Part shown: piece after piece, positions 52,118 through 59,990 of the stretch
Numbering within the stretch: position 1 is the first letter of the stretch
How the letters are laid out: every line of letters begins with the position of its first letter
NCBI GenBank assembly: GCA_001804805.1
Contig: MHBH01000036.1
Location: 43,699-107,698, forward strand
DNA length: 64,000 nt
Source of the DNA: Lentisphaerae bacterium GWF2_49_21
Lineage (GTDB): Bacteria; Verrucomicrobiota; Lentisphaeria; Victivallales; GWF2-50-93
Direction: 5' to 3'
Notes under the pieces: model-generated
Seen by the model: the letters and a program-made list of their open reading frames with translations, nothing else
Told to the model about the DNA's origin: nothing
Database searches by the model: none
Made by a program: the position numbers and the translations under genes

Positions 52118-53893
52118 TTAGCGGACGATGAGATTTCCTTCGGCTTTTCCTCTTACAGAATTCCCAATTATTATCTTTTCAGCATTTTTCACGTCAACTG
52201 CGGTTATTCTTTCCTCGCTTGTGCGAAGTTCGCAGATCATTTTCGAACGCCAGATCCCCGGCAGAAGCCCGCAACTGAGGGCAGGGGTGAGCCAGCTGCC
52301 GCCTTTCAGGATGAATATATTGCTGATCGCCCCTTCGGTTATTTCGCCTTTCTCGTTCTGGAAGATTACTTCGTCGAAACCTTCTGAATGGGCCTTCCTG
52401 AATTCTTCGTCGTATAATTTCCTGTTTGTCGTCTTGTGATAAAGGAAAACGTCCTTGGAATCCGTCTTTTTCCGCGAAAGCTTTATTTTAAGCATAAGCT
52501 TGTTCCATCCGGTCTTTTCCAGTACCGAATATTCAGTTTCGGCATTTCCATCTTCCGAGATCATGAGCCGGACTCTCGCAATGTTAATTTTACTCCTTGA
52601 TAAAAAAGACATAAGTCTGCGAATGGCTTTTTTTGCTTTTGCTCCGTCCCATCGCTGGCCGAAATACTCCTGCGAATTCTGCGCACGTTCAAGATGCTCC
52701 TTCAGGAAGGCGAATCCTTTGGATCTTGTCCAGAGAATGGTTTCAAGGATCTTGAAATCAGGCTTTGCGAAATTCGCAAAATCGCTCTTCATCAGGCATT
52801 CGGTCCATTCCTTTTCAGGCTCGGAATCAGCCACGATTCCACTGCCGATCCCGAGCTCTGTCTTCTTGTCGGAGCAGATGAAGGTTCTTATCGCGACATT
52901 CAGGCAGAAATCTCCGTCCGGCATGAAACAGCCGATGGACCCGGTATAGGCTTTTCTTGGAGAAGTCTCAAGTCCGGAGATTATCTCCATTGCACGGATT
53001 TTCGGCGCTCCTGTGATAGACGCGGGGGGGAAGGTGGCGGAAAGGATGTCAGTAATGCAGGTATCAGGTTTCAGGCGCCCGGTTACTTCACTGATCATTT
53101 GGTGGACCGTGGGATATGTGTCGACATGGAAAAGTTTTTCCGCCTTGACTGAACCGGTCCTGCAGATCCGTCCGAGATCGTTCCTGACCATGTCGACTAT
53201 CATGATGTTCTCCGCCCGGTTTTTCAAATCCTTGGAAAGGTCTTCTGCGACTTTCCGATCTTCGTCAAAGGTTGCTGCGCGGCTTGCCGTCCCTTTCATC
53301 GGGAGGCTTCTGATCCTGCCGGAAACCGATTCCAGGAACAGTTCTGGGGAGTTTGAAATTATCTTGAGATTCCCGGCATTGATGAAAGCCGAATATGGCA
53401 CGGGATGGGAGATGGAAAGATTCAGGAAGAGAAGTTCAGGATTCCCCTGTGCTTCTCCTGTCATCCTGAAAGTGTAATTCGCCTGGTAGATGTCGCCGTC
53501 ATAGATGTACTTCCTAATCTTCCTGACATTTTTCAAGTAGATCTGTTTTTCCGTTTCCGGTGAAAAGGAAACAGGAGGATGAGAGAAGGAGAAGTCATTT
53601 GGAAAGTGAAATTCGGAAAAACATTTGTAGGACGAAAACCAGAGCAGGGGGAATCCATCGGGCTTACGAGTCCTGTTTGCGGGATCAAATGCAGGAGATG
53701 CTTCGTATGAAATGAATCCTACGACATATAATCCTTTAACAAGGGACGCCTCGATCTGCTTGAGGGCGGGCAGGACTTCGGAAGTTTTATAGGCGGAAAA
53801 AGTTTCCACAGGGGATCGGAACAACCCCCATCTGCGGCCTTTGCCCGGGAGCCGGCATACCGCCGTTCCTTCATCTTTTAAAAAATCTACCAT
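52118..53893 (-). CDS. pabB: aminodeoxychorismate synthase component I fused to aminodeoxychorismate lyase
   Basis: The 591-residue protein joins two folate (p-aminobenzoate) enzymes. Residues about 1-365 are PabB-like: KIISNSPELFLESVSGRIRS, PMKGTASR, MIVDMVRNDLGRICRTGSVK and FPPASITGAPKIRAMEIISG. Residues about 375-591 are a class IV aminotransferase-fold PabC-like lyase with LYHKTTNRKLYDEEFRKAHS, FQNEKGEITEGAISNIFI and LLPGIWR. Such fusions are known. The glutaminase subunit (pabA) is not seen. Two exact TGCGANNNTCGCA copies lie inside (52222, 52766). Confidence 0.92.
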   Translation of the reverse strand: MVDFLKDEGTAVCRLPGKGRRWGLFRSPVETFSAYKTSEVLPALKQIEASLVKGLYVVGFISYEASPAFDPANRTRKPDGFPLLWFSSYKCFSEFHFPNDFSFSHPPVSFSPETEKQIYLKNVRKIRKYIYDGDIYQANYTFRMTGEAQGNPELLFLNLSISHPVPYSAFINAGNLKIISNSPELFLESVSGRIRSLPMKGTASRAATFDEDRKVAEDLSKDLKNRAENIMIVDMVRNDLGRICRTGSVKAEKLFHVDTYPTVHQMISEVTGRLKPDTCITDILSATFPPASITGAPKIRAMEIISGLETSPRKAYTGSIGCFMPDGDFCLNVAIRTFICSDKKTELGIGSGIVADSEPEKEWTECLMKSDFANFAKPDFKILETILWTRSKGFAFLKEHLERAQNSQEYFGQRWDGAKAKKAIRRLMSFLSRSKINIARVRLMISEDGNAETEYSVLEKTGWNKLMLKIKLSRKKTDSKDVFLYHKTTNRKLYDEEFRKAHSEGFDEVIFQNEKGEITEGAISNIFILKGGSWLTPALSCGLLPGIWRSKMICELRTSEERITAVDVKNAEKIIIGNSVRGKAEGNLIVR

Positions 53894-54055
53894 TTAGTCC
53901 AGTTCCATTCCAATGATTTTTCCTTAAGTTAACGGCGTTGCTGCCATTCTGCATATATGATTTCTTTTTAATTGCTGATTTTTATTGCAACCAATATCCT
54001 TGATTCTTACATATCGCAGGTCTATCGTTAACTAAATTCCAACTCAAATATTTTC

Positions 54056-55099
54056 ATGCACAACAGATTAATAGCTGAACAGCACAGGAAATGGTGGAAA
54101 AGGGAGACTCCTGAAATCCTGATATCGAACTATTTCCCAGTGAAGATGCCTTACGGCGGTCTCGACATCGATATTCCGCCTTCCCTGATGGCGATGAGGA
54201 AAAAGGCGAATGCCGAGGCAATCGCAGCGGCAGGAGTTCCTTCGGACACCTTGAATGTCCAGGCCGTGAACTTCGGTCCGGCTCTTCTTCCCGCCTTGGC
54301 GGGTGCAGGATTTGAATATGATGCCAGCACTTCGTGGTCGGTACACGCTTTTGATTCTGCGAATCTCGCAAAGGTGAATACCTTCGATCCAAATCATCCT
54401 CTTTGGCGGAAATACATCCAGCGGCTTGAGCCTCTTTTGGAAAACTGGAGCTGGGACACATATCTGCCGTCACTTGCCGACTATCTCGGTCCGTTGGATA
54501 TTGTCGCCGGCCTGATCGGATCTGAAAAGCTCGCGATGGAACTCTATGACAATCCAGAAGATGTCAAACGACTTGCGATGGATGCTGCAAAGCTTCTTTC
54601 TGAAGCCATCAATTTCGAACTGGACTTGCACCGCAAGGCCGGACTTGCGGATGGTGTCACCGATGTTTTCAGCATCTGGCTGCCGGGCAGGGGGGTGCGC
54701 CTTTCCGAGGATTTCTCGACGCTTGTCGGGCCTGACCAGTTCCAGGAATTCTTCCTTGAGCCTGATTCATATGTCTGTGAAAACTTCGATTCGGTCTTCA
54801 TGCATGTGCATTCTGGAGCGATACAATGTCTTCCGGGATTTGTTGATGTCCGCAAGATGGGAGCGATCGAGTTCGGAAACGATCCGAACGGTCCCGGGAT
54901 AGATGACAGGATAGAAGCCGGAAAGCTTGTCCAGAAGAAAGGACTTCCGCTCCAGATGACCAGCTGGAATATAAAACTCAAGGAGGAAGAAGTCCTGAAG
55001 ATCATAAAATCCCTCGATCCCAGAGGGCTTCTCGTAAGGTTCCAGATGGATTCCATTGAAGAGGCGAGGGAACTCTATAAGTTGATAAAGGAAATATAA
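54056..55099 (+). CDS. uroporphyrinogen decarboxylase-superfamily protein (methyltransferase-like)
   Basis: The 347-residue protein has a UROD-fold look: LAGAGFEYDASTSWSVHAFD, LGPLDIVAGLIGSEKLAMEL, LSEAINFELDLHRKAGL, DVFSIWLPGRGVRLSEDFST, MHVHSGAIQCLPGFVDVRKM and a C-terminal LKIIKSLDPRGLLVRF. It lacks the strict heme-pathway signatures, and is closer to corrinoid-dependent methyltransferases or the many PVC relatives near carbohydrate loci. Substrate unknown. No clear ribosome-binding site. An exact TGCGANNNTCGCA is at 54358. Confidence 0.75.
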   Translation: MHNRLIAEQHRKWWKRETPEILISNYFPVKMPYGGLDIDIPPSLMAMRKKANAEAIAAAGVPSDTLNVQAVNFGPALLPALAGAGFEYDASTSWSVHAFDSANLAKVNTFDPNHPLWRKYIQRLEPLLENWSWDTYLPSLADYLGPLDIVAGLIGSEKLAMELYDNPEDVKRLAMDAAKLLSEAINFELDLHRKAGLADGVTDVFSIWLPGRGVRLSEDFSTLVGPDQFQEFFLEPDSYVCENFDSVFMHVHSGAIQCLPGFVDVRKMGAIEFGNDPNGPGIDDRIEAGKLVQKKGLPLQMTSWNIKLKEEEVLKIIKSLDPRGLLVRFQMDSIEEARELYKLIKEI

Positions 55100-55100
55100 G

Positions 55101-55130
55101 ACAGGCATCTTGCCTGTTCTTATTTATTTT
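55101..55130 (+). terminator. likely terminator after the UroD-like gene
   Basis: ACAGGCA-TCT-TGCCTGT (55101-55117) is a perfect hairpin immediately after the stop codon, followed by TCTTATTTATTTT. The T-run is imperfect, so efficiency is uncertain. Confidence 0.65.
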
Positions 55131-55186
55131 CAAGACAAAATTATTCACAGGCTCATAACCGTATGGACTGATTCTCAAAATTGACA

Positions 55187-55251
55187 AGGTAGGGCGGTTT
55201 CTCCGAAACCGCCGATAAGAACGGACGGCTCGGAGAGCCATCCCTACCTTA
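55187..55251. repeat. two-hairpin element, 9-bp outer stem
   Basis: AAGGTAGGG (55187-55195) and CCCTACCTT (55243-55251) are exact complements. Inside are GGCGGTTTC-TCC-GAAACCGCC (55194-55214) and GGACGGCTC-GGA-GAGCCATCC (55224-55244, one mismatch). GTAG stands at the foot of the first hairpin and CTAC after the second. Confidence 0.88.
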
Positions 55252-55299
55252 AATTGGCAATTTTGAATAACACCATAGATCCAAATAATTATGAGACGA

Positions 55300-55366
55300 T
55301 TATTAAGCCATTATTGGCTGTGGCTTATAAGTTAAAGAGACACGCAAGAATGCGTTAACTACTAGC
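55300..55366. repeat. reverse-oriented copy of the 16300 element
   Basis: AGCCA-TTAT-TGGCT (55306-55319) and ACGCA-AGAA-TGCGT (55342-55355) followed by ACTAC (55358-55362) reproduce the hairpins of the 16300-16376 element in opposite orientation. The left outer arm is degenerate. With the preceding element and terminator this accounts for most of the gene-free stretch 55100-55486; the rest is AT-rich. Confidence 0.75.
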
Positions 55367-55486
55367 GAACTGAATTCCAAATCAGCAGACAGGATTGTCC
55401 TGTATTATTTGAAACTCTTGTATTTAAAAGTACTTTTAAAGGTTTTCTGAAGGATGTATTTCCACTACTTAGCGGAGAGAATGAAA

Positions 55487-56560
55487 ATGAATTCAAGGAC
55501 AAAACGTGATCTTCAGCCGGCGACGGAACTTTGGAAGATGTTTGATTCCATAAAGCCCAAATACGCCTTCAAGGCGAAAAATGCCATTAGCGCACGCAAT
55601 TGGCAGAAAGCCACAAGAAAGGCGCTTGCGGAAAAAATCGGACTCGGTGTGATTCCTAAGGCTTCCGCAAATCCTCAAAAGCTCGAATCCGTGGACAAGA
55701 AAGACTACATCCGGGAAAAGATCCTGATACGGACCGGGCCCAACTGCGTGATGCCTGTCTACATTCTTCTTCCGAAAAATACTCCGCGCCCGCTTCCTGT
55801 CGTGATTGCATACCACGGTCATGGATATGGAGTCAAGGACATTGTTGGAATCTGGGACGATGGCAATGAGAGGAACAGTCCGGACGGATACCACAAGGAT
55901 TTCGCCATTGAGATCTGCAGAAAAGGATTTGCGGTCGCAGCGCCTGAGATCTCATGTTTTGGCGAACGTCAGACCGATTTTTCATATCTCAACACGACAA
56001 TCGGCCAGCATGCGGCATCGACCTGCACGCACTCTGCGATGCTCGCATTTCATCTCGGGATCTCGGTTGTCGGACTGCGGGTTCATGACGGCATGAGGCT
56101 GGTGGATTACTTGGAGACCAGGAAGGACATGGATGTCAGCCGTCTAGGGGCCATGGGTATTTCCGGAGGGGGGATGAATACTTTCTTCTCGACATGTCTG
56201 GACACCCGCATAAAGGCCTGCGTAGTGAGCGGATATTATTCCTCGTTCAGGGACAGCGTCCTTGCGATGTTCCACTGCCCATGCAACTTTGTGCCGGGGC
56301 TGGTGGAGTTCGGCGAGATGCAGGATCTTTTCGGGCTCATTGCACCGCGTCCGATGCTGGTCGAGGCTGGAACATACGATTCGATATTCCCTATCTCCGC
56401 TGTCCGCAAAAGCGTTTCAAGGGCAAATGAGATTTACAGGATATTTGGTTCTGACAGGAAGGTTGAGACGGACTATTTCGAAGGAAGGCACCGGATAAGC
56501 GGGGTGAAGGCGTATGATTTTCTGAAGAATAATTTGCCGCAGACGCGGCAAATTAAATAA
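55487..56560 (+). CDS. alpha/beta hydrolase, acetyl-xylan-esterase-like
   Basis: The 357-residue protein has the hydrolase core PLPVVIAYHGHGYGVKDIVG, nucleophile elbow LGAMGISGGGMNTFF (Ser in GISGG), APRPMLVEAGTYDSIFPI with the acid residue, and GRHRISGVKAYDFL with the catalytic His. It resembles the acetyl xylan/cephalosporin-type esterase group near carbohydrate genes. ATG at 55487 is chosen because GGAGA lies eight bases upstream; starts at 55454 and 55481 are less well placed. No signal peptide. An exact TGCGANNNTCGCA lies at 56035. Confidence 0.8.
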   Translation: MNSRTKRDLQPATELWKMFDSIKPKYAFKAKNAISARNWQKATRKALAEKIGLGVIPKASANPQKLESVDKKDYIREKILIRTGPNCVMPVYILLPKNTPRPLPVVIAYHGHGYGVKDIVGIWDDGNERNSPDGYHKDFAIEICRKGFAVAAPEISCFGERQTDFSYLNTTIGQHAASTCTHSAMLAFHLGISVVGLRVHDGMRLVDYLETRKDMDVSRLGAMGISGGGMNTFFSTCLDTRIKACVVSGYYSSFRDSVLAMFHCPCNFVPGLVEFGEMQDLFGLIAPRPMLVEAGTYDSIFPISAVRKSVSRANEIYRIFGSDRKVETDYFEGRHRISGVKAYDFLKNNLPQTRQIK

Positions 56561-56578
56561 AATAAAGGTGTGATAAAT

Positions 56579-57568
56579 ATGAAGATGTTTTCAAAACTGA
56601 TTGCACTTGCGGTTCTGGTTACGGGGATGTCGTTTTCGGCGTTTGCACAGGACAAAGAGGCTGTACCTGCTGCTGTACCTGCTGCTGTACCTGCGCCGGC
56701 TGTACCTGCGCCGGCTGTGCCTGCGCCGGCTGTGGCAACCGAGATCAAAGGTTTGCGTGTGTTTTCATGCGGGCACAGCTTCCATCCATATGTTCCCGAC
56801 ATGCTGGCGGAATTTGCGAAGTCCGCAGGAATAAAGGATCATGTGATAGCCGGGAAGTCGATCATCGGAGGCTCGAAGTCCATCCAGCATTGGAATGTGA
56901 AGGATGCGGACAACAAGGCAAAAGAGGCGTTGAACGCCGGAAAGGTCGATGTCCTTACGCTTACACCGATCTATCTTCCCGATGATGGAATCGAAAAATT
57001 TGCGCAATTAGGTTTTGAGAAAAATCCGAACTTCCGCGAGACGGTCCAGGAATTCTGGCTCCCGTTCGATGTATACAATCCCATCCTGTATGATTCCAAA
57101 TACACTCCAAAGGCCGGTGAGCCTGCCCTGATGCCTAAGCCAAATCCAGTCGACCACAATGCCGCCAAAGTTGAGGATCTGCGGAAAATGCATGAATATT
57201 ATTTCCAGACCATGAATGAGCACATCACTGCATTGAACAATAAATTCGGCAAGCAGGTGATCTTCGTCGTTCCTGTCGGGCAGGCGGTGATCGCATTGCG
57301 CGAAAAGATAATCGCAGGTCAGGCCCCTGGCCTGAAGGTGCAGGAGGAACTTTTCACTGATCAGCTTGGACATCCAAAGGTGCCGCTGCAGGTTCTGGTG
57401 TCATACTGCCATTTTGCCGTGATATACGGGAAGAGTCCGGTAGGTCTGCCCGTGCCAGGCATTTTCGTCAAGGCGAAGACACCGAATGCTGAAGAGCTGA
57501 ACCGTTTGCTCCAGGAGCTTGCCTGGGACGCGGTGACCAGCCATCCGCTGAGCGGAGCCAAGAAATAA
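56579..57568 (+). CDS. secreted SGNH-like hydrolase with Ala-Pro-Val repeat linker
   Basis: The 329-residue protein has a signal peptide (MKMFSKLIALAVLVTGMSFS, cleaved near AFA-Q). A linker of tandem VPA units follows (VPAAVPAAVPAPAVPAPAV), coded by repeats of GCTGTACCTGC-type. The globular part has VFSCGHSFHPYVPDMLAEF, which recalls SGNH/DUF4886-like block I, and DQLGHPKVPLQVLVSYCHF for the Asp-His end. The usual GDS is changed to GHS, so activity is uncertain. AAAGGTG precedes the ATG. It follows the esterase gene by 18 bases. Confidence 0.68.
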   Translation: MKMFSKLIALAVLVTGMSFSAFAQDKEAVPAAVPAAVPAPAVPAPAVPAPAVATEIKGLRVFSCGHSFHPYVPDMLAEFAKSAGIKDHVIAGKSIIGGSKSIQHWNVKDADNKAKEALNAGKVDVLTLTPIYLPDDGIEKFAQLGFEKNPNFRETVQEFWLPFDVYNPILYDSKYTPKAGEPALMPKPNPVDHNAAKVEDLRKMHEYYFQTMNEHITALNNKFGKQVIFVVPVGQAVIALREKIIAGQAPGLKVQEELFTDQLGHPKVPLQVLVSYCHFAVIYGKSPVGLPVPGIFVKAKTPNAEELNRLLQELAWDAVTSHPLSGAKK

Positions 57569-57630
57569 ATTTTGAGAAGCTCGAAATTTATAAATTCCTT
57601 GGGTTTTTATTTATTCCGCATCTACATTAC

Positions 57631-57740
57631 GATGCCGCAGGCATCCGACGGAGTGCGCAAACAAAGTTTGCGCTAAGCGGTGACTTTGTCACCGCACTCC
57701 AGCGGAGCTTGCTCGCCTTTGGCGCAGCTTCGCTCGTAAG
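57631..57740. repeat. two-hairpin element plus further palindromes
   Basis: GGAGT (57650-57654) and ACTCC (57696-57700) enclose two perfect hairpins, GCGCAAAC-AAA-GTTTGCGC (57655-57673) and GCGGTGAC-TTT-GTCACCGC (57677-57695), separated by three bases. GAGCTTGCTC and related palindromic words follow. It fills the gap before the LacI promoter. Confidence 0.9.
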
Positions 57741-57763
57741 ACAGCTAAATATTTCTTGAATAT

Positions 57764-57831
57764 TGTTACAAAAACCACTTGCATTGCACTCTTCTTTGCG
57801 TATAATAATGATACAAAAAATAATTGTAACA
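57764..57831 (+). promoter_or_regulatory. LacI-gene promoter with flanking inverted repeat
   Basis: TTGCAT (57779-57784) and TATAAT (57801-57806) are separated by 16 bases. TGTTACA (57764-57770) lies before the -35 box and its complement TGTAACA (57825-57831) lies after the -10 box, a layout suited to repression by the LacI-type product through two half-sites or a loop. Confidence 0.7.
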
Positions 57832-57851
57832 TAGCAAGTGCGGCGGTAGGC

Positions 57852-58907
57852 ATGAAGCTGAGAAAAGACAGGATCAACATGCGGTCCATCGCAAGGGAGA
57901 TGGGTATAAGCCCCATGACGGTCTCCCGGGCGCTCAACGGTTCTCCGCTGGTGAAGGACGAAACCAGGAACAGGATATTGTCACAGGTGCATGGTCTCGG
58001 ATACGATTTTGAAACCCGTCTCCGCAGCCTTCGTGAAGACCGGATGAAGAACATCGCCATACATTGCGGCGAGGAGAAGACTACCGGTGTGTCCGCGTTC
58101 GATTTCTACATCCAACTCCATTACTTCTGCATCAGCCAGATAAAGAGGCGGGGATTCAGCTGCAATACCGTCGACTTGAATTCCGGCAGCCCGGAAGACC
58201 TTTCAGTGCTTTCAAAATGCTGTTCGCTGATTCTGCTTAGTCCGCTTGGTCCGAATGTATGGGAATACATAAAAGCCAAATTCCCGAAATTGAAGACCAT
58301 TAACATGTTTGGAGAAGTCGAGGGGGTTCCAACGGTCACTCCTGATGAGGCCGGAGGCGGAGAAATCGCAGGAAGACACATTGCCTCGAAAGGACACACC
58401 TATGCCGGAGTCTTCCTGGATCTGACGGAGAGGAGCTTTCTTCTGAGATATGCGGGATTCATTGCCGGCGTCCACAGCGTATGTCAGGACGTCAGGATAG
58501 ATCCAATCAACTTCGCAAATCCCCCCGACAAGGACAAGGCCGACATGCTGAAGGAGGAGGCGTTGGACAGATATTTTTCCATCAACAGGAAAAACCTGCC
58601 TACTGTGTTCTTTGTTCCGAACTGCTATGCGGCGATATACCTGTACAATTATCTGAAGAGGCATGGCATCCTAGTTCCGGAGGACGCTGGACTTGTCGGA
58701 TATGACAACATCGACTACTACAAGATGGTCGACAGGCAGATTTCCAGGATTTATTTCGAAGTAAAGGATCTTGCCGTACAGGCGGTTGACATCGCCTGCA
58801 CGATCATTGAGAAGGGGGAGAGTCCGCTGTTCACGGTGAACCTTCCAGTGAAGTTCATGGACTGCGGATCCGTGCTTCCAATAGGACAAATGAAAAGGAA
58901 AACATAA
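57852..58907 (+). CDS. LacI-family transcriptional regulator
   Basis: The 351-residue regulator has the N-terminal helix-turn-helix MRSIAREMGISPMTVSRALN and hinge GSPLVKDETRNRILSQVHGL GY-type sequence. A periplasmic-binding-like sensor domain follows, with EGVPTVTPDEAGGGEIAGRH and the family ending LVGYDNIDYYKMVDRQISRI. ATG at 57852 is chosen because the promoter lies inside the longer frame. It is followed by the GH130 gene after one base, so it probably controls mannoside phosphorolysis. Ligand unknown. Confidence 0.9.
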   Translation: MKLRKDRINMRSIAREMGISPMTVSRALNGSPLVKDETRNRILSQVHGLGYDFETRLRSLREDRMKNIAIHCGEEKTTGVSAFDFYIQLHYFCISQIKRRGFSCNTVDLNSGSPEDLSVLSKCCSLILLSPLGPNVWEYIKAKFPKLKTINMFGEVEGVPTVTPDEAGGGEIAGRHIASKGHTYAGVFLDLTERSFLLRYAGFIAGVHSVCQDVRIDPINFANPPDKDKADMLKEEALDRYFSINRKNLPTVFFVPNCYAAIYLYNYLKRHGILVPEDAGLVGYDNIDYYKMVDRQISRIYFEVKDLAVQAVDIACTIIEKGESPLFTVNLPVKFMDCGSVLPIGQMKRKT

Positions 58908-58908
58908 A

Positions 58909-59820
58909 ATGCCAGTTCTTAAAAGACATCCGAAGAATCCGATACTGACACCTCAGGATCTTCCGTTCGAGGCGTATACGGTTTTCAATGCCGGGGCTGT
59001 GAAATATAAAGGGAGGATCCTTCTTCTCCTCCGAATCGAGACGACTGAGAGGAAGACGGTGTTCCATGTTGCGACAAGCAGCGATGGAGTAAAGTTCAAA
59101 GTCAACGAGGAGCCGATCAACTATCCTCTTGGCGAACTCGAAAAACTAGGAAACAGAGCGCACAGGTTTGACATGAGGATCACTCCCATGGACGGCACAT
59201 ACTATGTCTGCCATGCGGTATGGCTCGATCCCTGGGGATCATGCATCGCGATCGCGAAGACCGACGATTTCGTCAACTTCAAGCAGATATCAATGTCGGT
59301 TCCGTCGAACCGCAACGCCGTGCTCTTCCCGGAGAAGTTCAAAGGCAAGTATGTACGCCTCGAACGGCCGCAGAACGTCGATGGTTCAGGAGCGATGTGG
59401 ACAAGTGAATCAACTGATCTAGTATACTGGGGGAATCCGCGTCCTGTGAAACTTCCATATACCGACTGGTCCGGCAGGAAAAGCGGTGCCGGCTGCATTC
59501 CGATCAGGACATCGGAAGGGTGGCTGGAGATATACCATGGCACATGCATGACGGCTTCCACCGAGAACTACCAGCTTGGAGCATGCCTGCTAGATCTCAA
59601 GGATCCTTCGAAGGTCATTGCCGCGCCACTCAAGTTCATCCTGGCCGCAGAGGAAATATATGAATGTGTCGGACAGGTTCCGAATGTCGTGTTCACCGGC
59701 GGTGCGTGCGAGACCGATGACGGGAAATTGAACATCTATTATGGAGGAGCGGACACCAGGATGTGTTTGGCGCAGACGACCGTGAATGAACTGGTAGATT
59801 TCTGTCTGAAGAACAAATGA
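58909..59820 (+). CDS. GH130 glycoside phosphorylase (mannooligosaccharide/mannosyl type)
   Basis: The 303-residue protein fits the five-bladed propeller GH130 family: LKRHPKNPILTPQDLPFEAY, VFNAGAVKYKGRILLLLRIE, FDMRITPMDGTYYVCHA with the proton-relay aspartate, RPQNVDGSGAMW, KSGAGCIPIRTSEGWLEIYH G-type and YYGGADTRMCLAQT. Such enzymes phosphorolyse beta-mannosides to mannose 1-phosphate. It follows LacI by one base, with AGGAAAA inside the LacI end. No signal peptide, so it is cytosolic and would act on imported oligosaccharides. Confidence 0.92.
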   Translation: MPVLKRHPKNPILTPQDLPFEAYTVFNAGAVKYKGRILLLLRIETTERKTVFHVATSSDGVKFKVNEEPINYPLGELEKLGNRAHRFDMRITPMDGTYYVCHAVWLDPWGSCIAIAKTDDFVNFKQISMSVPSNRNAVLFPEKFKGKYVRLERPQNVDGSGAMWTSESTDLVYWGNPRPVKLPYTDWSGRKSGAGCIPIRTSEGWLEIYHGTCMTASTENYQLGACLLDLKDPSKVIAAPLKFILAAEEIYECVGQVPNVVFTGGACETDDGKLNIYYGGADTRMCLAQTTVNELVDFCLKNK

Positions 59821-59877
59821 TAATGGATAGAGCTGTTTGAAGTGTCTCATGAAAGGTTTGTTGAGGGGATAAAACTC

Positions 59878-59943
59878 GTTGGAGTTCAAACTTTAGTTTG
59901 TCTAAAATTAAAGAAATGCTCAAGCTGAAGCTTGTACTCCAAC
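59878..59943. repeat. two-hairpin element, 8-bp outer stem
   Basis: GTTGGAGT (59878-59885) and ACTCCAAC (59936-59943) are exact complements around CAAACT-TT-AGTTTG (59887-59900) and CAAGCT-GA-AGCTTG (59921-59934). Its right half reappears, with changed stem bases, inside the FMN riboswitch (50770-50794). Confidence 0.9.
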
Positions 59944-59990
59944 ATGAAGAAGCAATCACAGTAATTAACATATAGAAAATGGAGAACTTC

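Noticed and set aside
52118..53893. Novel chimeric enzyme
   Set aside because: PabB-PabC fusions are already known in several bacterial groups, so this was recorded as an annotation rather than a discovery.
57756..57851. N-terminal extension of the LacI regulator from a TTG at 57756
   Set aside because: The interval contains a convincing promoter, and the helix-turn-helix begins where LacI proteins normally start when ATG 57852 is used.
59878..59943. Integron attC site
   Set aside because: The ends read GTTGGAG...CTCCAAC, the reverse of the attC order RYYYAAC...GTTRRRY, and no integrase or cassette array is present.
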